A stretch of DNA of 27,222 nt from Myxococcales bacterium. Lineage in GTDB: Bacteria; Myxococcota; Polyangia; Polyangiales; Polyangiaceae. How positions within the stretch are numbered: position 1 is the first letter of the stretch; each line of letters opens with the position of its first letter. The stretch is taken from positions 1 through 27,222 of the forward strand of contig JAGQIY010000434.1 in assembly GCA_020430865.1 (NCBI GenBank), written 5' to 3'. The position numbers and the translations under genes are program-made. Below, piece after piece: positions 22,620 through 27,222 of the stretch. The notes under the pieces are model-generated. The model searched no databases. It saw nothing but the letters and a program-made list of their open reading frames with translations, and had not been told where the DNA came from.

Positions 22620-24467
22620 TCAAACCGTCGCGAACGCGGCGTCGGGAATGTCCAGCGGGCTGCGATCTCCCAGCTTGATGGTCTCCGCGGACGCGACCAC
22701 TTCGGGCAATACGTTGAGCGCGAAGTAGCGCGCCGCGTGCTTCTTGCCTTCGTAGAAGGCCCAGTCGGGATGATCGTGCTCGACCTCCGCCTGGCGAGCG
22801 CTCGCGATGACCGCGGCGTCCAGCAGCAGCCAGCCGATCACCAGCTCGCTCATCATCTTCAGGAAGCGATTGGCGACCAACGGGACACGCTCCATCTCGC
22901 CCGCCTGGAACCAGGTCATGAACTGCATCGCCGTGGACGCGACGGCGCCGTGGGCCTCCTCGAGCTTCTCCACGCTGCGGCCGAACACCGTGTCACCCTT
23001 GAGCTTGGCGATGAACTTGCCGATGTCCTGCAAGAGCGCCATGGCGTACTGACCGCCACCCATGTTGAGCTTCCGCGCGACGAGGTCCAGCGCCTGGATG
23101 TGGTTCGTGCCCTCGTAGATGCTGAAGATCTTCGAGTCGCGGCAGTATTGTTCCACAGGGAAATCACGGGTGTAGCCCATTCCACCGTGGACCTGGATGG
23201 CGGTCTCGCAGATGCGGAACGCTTGATCCGACGAATACGCCTTGATCAGGGGGGTCATCAGCTCGAGCTGTCCCTCGTGATAGGTGATCTCCTCCTCCTC
23301 GCCGCCCGTGGCCTTCAGCGAGCTGGCGCGATCCATGTGACTCGCGCCCTTGGCGATCAGCGCGCGGATGCCCTCGACGCGTGCCTTCATGTCGAGCAGC
23401 ATGCGGCGCACGTCCGGGTGCTCGATGATGCTCACCCGGGGCGCCTCGGGGTCCTTGAAGTTGCGCACGCTCGGACCCTGCTTGCGGTCCTTCGCGTACT
23501 CGAGCGCGTTCAGGTACGCCGTGGAGGCCACCGCGAGTCCCTGGAGGCCCACGCCGACGCGGGCGTAGTTCATCATCTGGAACATCTGGCGCATGCCCTT
23601 CATCTCGGTGTCGCCGAGCAGGTAGCCGACGCACTCATCGTTGTCGCCGAAGGACAGCTGACACGTGGAGGAGCCGTTGATGCCCATCTTGTGCTCGATG
23701 GCGGGAACTGCGACGTCGTTGGAGCCCAAGACGTTGCCTTCGGCGTCCACCTTGAGCTTCGGTACGATGAACAGCGAGAGACCCTTCGTGCCCTTGGGAG
23801 CGCCCTCGGTGCGAGCGAGCACCATGTGGATGATGTTCTCCGTCAGGTCTTGGTCGCCGCCGCTGATGAAGATCTTACCGCCCTTGATCGCGTAGGAGCC
23901 GTCAGGGTTCTTCTTGGCGAACGTCTTGGCCTCACCGACGTCGCTGCCAGCATGTGCTTCCGTGAGGCACATGGTGCCGCCCCAGGTGCCGTTGAACATG
24001 CGCTCGCAGTACAGCGCTCTCTGCTCCTCGGTGCCGAACGCCTCGATCAGCTCTGCGGCGCCAATCGTGAGACCAGGGTACATCTCGAATGCGGTGTTCG
24101 GGCCGCTGGACAGCTCCGTGGCGAGCGCTGACAGTGCCGTTGGCGCGCCTTGACCACCGAACTCAGGTGAGATGCTGAGGCTCTTGAACCCCGCTTCGTA
24201 CATCTTCTTCCAGGCGTCCTTGAACCCCGTGGGCGTGTACACCTGACCATTTTCCAGGCGGCAACCTTCCTGGTCTCCGATCGCGTTCAGGGGGCCCAGG
24301 ATCTCGGTGCCGAATCGATGCACCTCTTCCAGTACGGCCTTGGCGACGTCCTCGCTCCAGTCTTCGTAAGGCGGCTTGCCGAAGATCTCCTGGAGCTTGA
24401 ACTGCTCGAAGAGCACGAAGTGGAAATCACGAATGTCGGCCTTGTAACGATTGATTGCGTGGGCCAC
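22620..24467 (-). CDS. Acyl-CoA dehydrogenase, DmdC/large type
   Basis: 615 aa, GTG start at 24467 with AGGAGG (complement of 24474-24479) six bases upstream. FAD-dependent alpha,beta-dehydrogenation of an acyl-CoA, passing electrons to ETF. The roughly 600-residue length, the N-terminal extension and the C-terminal extra domain (LLQDIGKFIAKLKGDTVFG...) place it with the DmdC (3-methylmercaptopropionyl-CoA dehydrogenase)-like branch. Visible motifs: CLTEAHAGSDVG, KIFISGGDQDLTENIIHMVL, QVHGGMGYTRDFPVEQYCRD and SIYEGTNHIQALDL, whose Glu (about residue 450) is the expected catalytic base. The name DmdC is not assured, because the family also takes ordinary long-chain substrates. Stands alone, without ETF or thiolase genes in the window. 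Confidence 0.93.
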   Translation of the reverse strand: MAHAINRYKADIRDFHFVLFEQFKLQEIFGKPPYEDWSEDVAKAVLEEVHRFGTEILGPLNAIGDQEGCRLENGQVYTPTGFKDAWKKMYEAGFKSLSISPEFGGQGAPTALSALATELSSGPNTAFEMYPGLTIGAAELIEAFGTEEQRALYCERMFNGTWGGTMCLTEAHAGSDVGEAKTFAKKNPDGSYAIKGGKIFISGGDQDLTENIIHMVLARTEGAPKGTKGLSLFIVPKLKVDAEGNVLGSNDVAVPAIEHKMGINGSSTCQLSFGDNDECVGYLLGDTEMKGMRQMFQMMNYARVGVGLQGLAVASTAYLNALEYAKDRKQGPSVRNFKDPEAPRVSIIEHPDVRRMLLDMKARVEGIRALIAKGASHMDRASSLKATGGEEEEITYHEGQLELMTPLIKAYSSDQAFRICETAIQVHGGMGYTRDFPVEQYCRDSKIFSIYEGTNHIQALDLVARKLNMGGGQYAMALLQDIGKFIAKLKGDTVFGRSVEKLEEAHGAVASTAMQFMTWFQAGEMERVPLVANRFLKMMSELVIGWLLLDAAVIASARQAEVEHDHPDWAFYEGKKHAARYFALNVLPEVVASAETIKLGDRSPLDIPDAAFATV

Positions 24468-24511
24468 GGGGGACCTCCTGTCGTTCTGGTGCTCCGTCTA
24501 GGCGCGCCGAG

Positions 24512-24527
24512 TTGGTTGATTGGTTGA
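24512..24527. repeat. 8-bp tandem direct repeat upstream of the dehydrogenase
   Basis: TTGGTTGA occurs twice without spacing, 45 bp upstream of the dehydrogenase GTG. On the minus strand it reads TCAACCAATCAACCAA, and three further CCAA(C/T) words follow within about 75 bp. Possible regulator site. Confidence 0.45.
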
Positions 24528-24900
24528 GTCTCCGGACCCGGAGCGCCGTGACTGAGTTGCTGTTGGCTGCTTCGGGTTTTCGTTGGGTCGATTGGCTTCG
24601 CGAGCGGCGTGTCGCTGGGGCGCAGGGTTTCCCGACCAGAACTAGACGTAAACCCCAGCCTGGAGGTGAGCAGGGGGCGCAGGGGGGGAGAGTGCAGCTC
24701 TCTACGTCAAGGGCTCGGCGCTCACGCAAATATTTAGCAATTCCATGCGTTAAGCCATGCACTACGGAGCACAGCTACGTGACTAGTAACTATAGAAGCG
24801 GCGCTGCGACGATGCAAGTCAGCCGCCCTCTGCGGGAGCGTTTCGGTGCGGCAGCCGTCCACTGCGCCCTGGCCCAACCAAGAAGCCGCTCGAGCGAGGC

Positions 24901-24920
24901 GGTCTGGTCTGGTCTGGTCT
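24901..24920. repeat. (GGTCT)4 microsatellite
   Basis: Four perfect GGTCT units, 107 bp upstream of the kinase ATG. A pentanucleotide repeat could vary in number and affect the kinase promoter or leader; no evidence for that beyond position. Confidence 0.6.
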
Positions 24921-25027
24921 CGAGAACGGACTTGGCGATCGTGGGTCGCAGGCAGGCATGTCACGCGGGTGCTTGCTGGATCCGGTGGTCGGGCGCGTCA
25001 GACTTCGGCACCATCGATCTTGCGCCC

Positions 25028-26524
<1,497 letters not shown>

Positions 26525-26526
26525 GG

Positions 26527-27222
26527 TCACTGAAAGCCGAGCTCCTCGAGGTAGATCTTCTCGAGCTTCGACGTGCTGCGGGCGAACTGGCTGCGACCGT
26601 ACAGGGCGAGGCCGCTGGCGATCGCCAGTTGCCGCCTGGCAAAACCGGGGCGCTCCTGGGGAACGATACCCAGCGCCATTCCCTGCTCGAACACGCGCTG
26701 GCGAACGAACTCGAGGAAAGGCTCCAGGTGCTCCAGCACCGGGTGTCCCTGAGTACGCTGCTTGAAGGCACGTGTGATGAACGGTACCACGGCCATCTGG
26801 AACTCCAGCAAGCCGTAGAACGGCGTGCGGAGATAGGGCTTTTCCTCGAGGAGACGCTTGGTCTCCTTTTCACCCCACGCCACGTGCTCCTGCTCCTCGC
26901 GACACACGATGCGGAGCTTCTTCTTGATCAGCGGCACCCGGGGATCCGAATCCGGCAACGTCTGCAGCAGCAGGTCCTTGAAGATGTCGAGCACCATGCC
27001 CTCGCCGAGCGCGTGCTCCATCATCACCTTGAGCGGGTAGTAGTTGTTGTGGGACGACAGCAGCTTCACCACCCAGTGTGCCGGCTCCGGGGTGAGCTCC
27101 AGGATGCGGAAGATCTCGGCGAAGGTGCCGAGGTGATTCAGCTCTTGCTTGGCCTGGCGCAGATAGAAGCGCGCGGCCTCCAGGGAGCCCGCGGCATACA
27201 GCGACTTGCCGCAGTAGACGCC
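26527..27222 (-). CDS. Ferritin-like di-iron family protein, 5' end missing
   Basis: The frame is open to the right edge (231 residues in the window) and starts beyond it. The GTG at 27072 is an internal Val codon because the upstream 50 codons read as the same protein (GVYCGKSLYAAG, QAKQELNHLGTFAEIF). Two metal-ligand-type helices are visible: QELNHLGTF (ExxH) and CREEQEHVAWGEKE (ExxxH/ExxEH), plus long amphipathic helices (MMEHALGEGMVLDIF), consistent with a ferritin-like di-iron protein. The subfamily is not recognisable, so oxygenase, ferroxidase or other roles remain open. No signal peptide can be judged. Convergent with the kinase, 2 bp apart. Confidence 0.75.
   Translation of the reverse strand, partial: GVYCGKSLYAAGSLEAARFYLRQAKQELNHLGTFAEIFRILELTPEPAHWVVKLLSSHNNYYPLKVMMEHALGEGMVLDIFKDLLLQTLPDSDPRVPLIKKKLRIVCREEQEHVAWGEKETKRLLEEKPYLRTPFYGLLEFQMAVVPFITRAFKQRTQGHPVLEHLEPFLEFVRQRVFEQGMALGIVPQERPGFARRQLAIASGLALYGRSQFARSTSKLEKIYLEELGFQ

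Larger units (their letters stand above)
24468..25027. other. 560-bp divergent intergenic region
   Basis: It lies between the acyl-CoA dehydrogenase and the kinase. One frame is open through to the kinase, but composition and the lack of protein-like sequence argue against coding. Contents: an 8-bp tandem TTGGTTGA TTGGTTGA (24512-24527); a small dyad CTCCGG-AC-CCGGAG (24530-24543); an AT-rich island (24721-24800, including CAAATATTTAG) unlike the surroundings; and (GGTCT)4 at 24901-24920. Promoters for both genes should be here; I could not assign -35/-10 boxes with confidence. Confidence 0.5.

Noticed and set aside
22599..24131. 510-codon + strand open frame
   Set aside because: Antisense to the acyl-CoA dehydrogenase, whose motifs are unmistakable; the frame is His/Leu/Arg-rich without a fold.
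24455..25027. 190-codon upstream extension of the kinase frame
   Set aside because: Overlaps the dehydrogenase start, contains the AT-rich island and a microsatellite and has no protein-like sequence; the kinase starts at 25028.

Overview
The window looks like a chromosomal segment of a high-GC member of the Myxococcota, most likely a Polyangiales/Sorangiineae-type myxobacterium. This is inferred from the very GC-rich coding sequence, the many lipoproteins with long Gly/Ser/Ala tethers directly behind the lipobox, a Pkn-type Ser/Thr kinase, FGE-like and HTTM proteins, and a SMUG1-type uracil-DNA glycosylase. I see no rRNA, tRNA, CRISPR array, transposase, integrase or phage gene. Twenty-two protein genes can be supported; the first and last run off the window.

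Layout. 1-3087: two convergent seven-repeat TolB/PD40-like beta-propeller proteins (the left one partial) with a GC-rich hairpin between them. 3286-6755: a compact three-gene + strand unit of a DUF2252 (kinase-fold-like) protein with a lipoprotein signal, an outer-membrane beta-barrel and a Gly-rich lipoprotein with a lamin-tail domain. 6749-7874: a divergent pair of stress-type genes, a YflT-like general stress protein and a small hydrophilic protein. 7941-11469: two minus-strand exported hydrolases, an alpha/beta hydrolase lipoprotein with a 16-bp palindrome in front of it and an SGNH/GDSL-type lipoprotein. 11593-15201: a SUFU-domain protein, an AraC-type regulator divergent from a PF10118 metal-dependent hydrolase, and a TauE/SafE permease. 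15249-19906: an HTTM (gamma-carboxylase-like) membrane protein with a degenerate DUF393 segment, an esterase lipoprotein and a second alpha/beta hydrolase. 20166-22490: an exported FGE-like protein, a Cys-rich Gly-tethered lipoprotein and a SMUG1-family glycosylase. 22620-27222: a DmdC-type acyl-CoA dehydrogenase, a Ser/Thr kinase fused to a cyclic-nucleotide-binding domain, and a partial ferritin-like di-iron protein.

The dominant theme is the cell envelope: about half of the genes encode lipoproteins, barrels, permeases or membrane proteins. Several lipoproteins share one modular plan (signal peptide, lipobox Cys, short acidic patch, Gly/Ser/Ala tether, unrelated domain), suggesting a common surface-display or outer-membrane tethering mode. 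Genes are packed tail to tail, with several convergent pairs separated by fewer than 10 bp and one pair overlapping at the stop codons.

The strongest candidates for new biology are the exported DUF2252/beta-barrel/lamin-tail unit, the cyclic-nucleotide-linked kinase, and the shared lipoprotein tether design. All functions are inferred from motifs read by eye; no database search was run.
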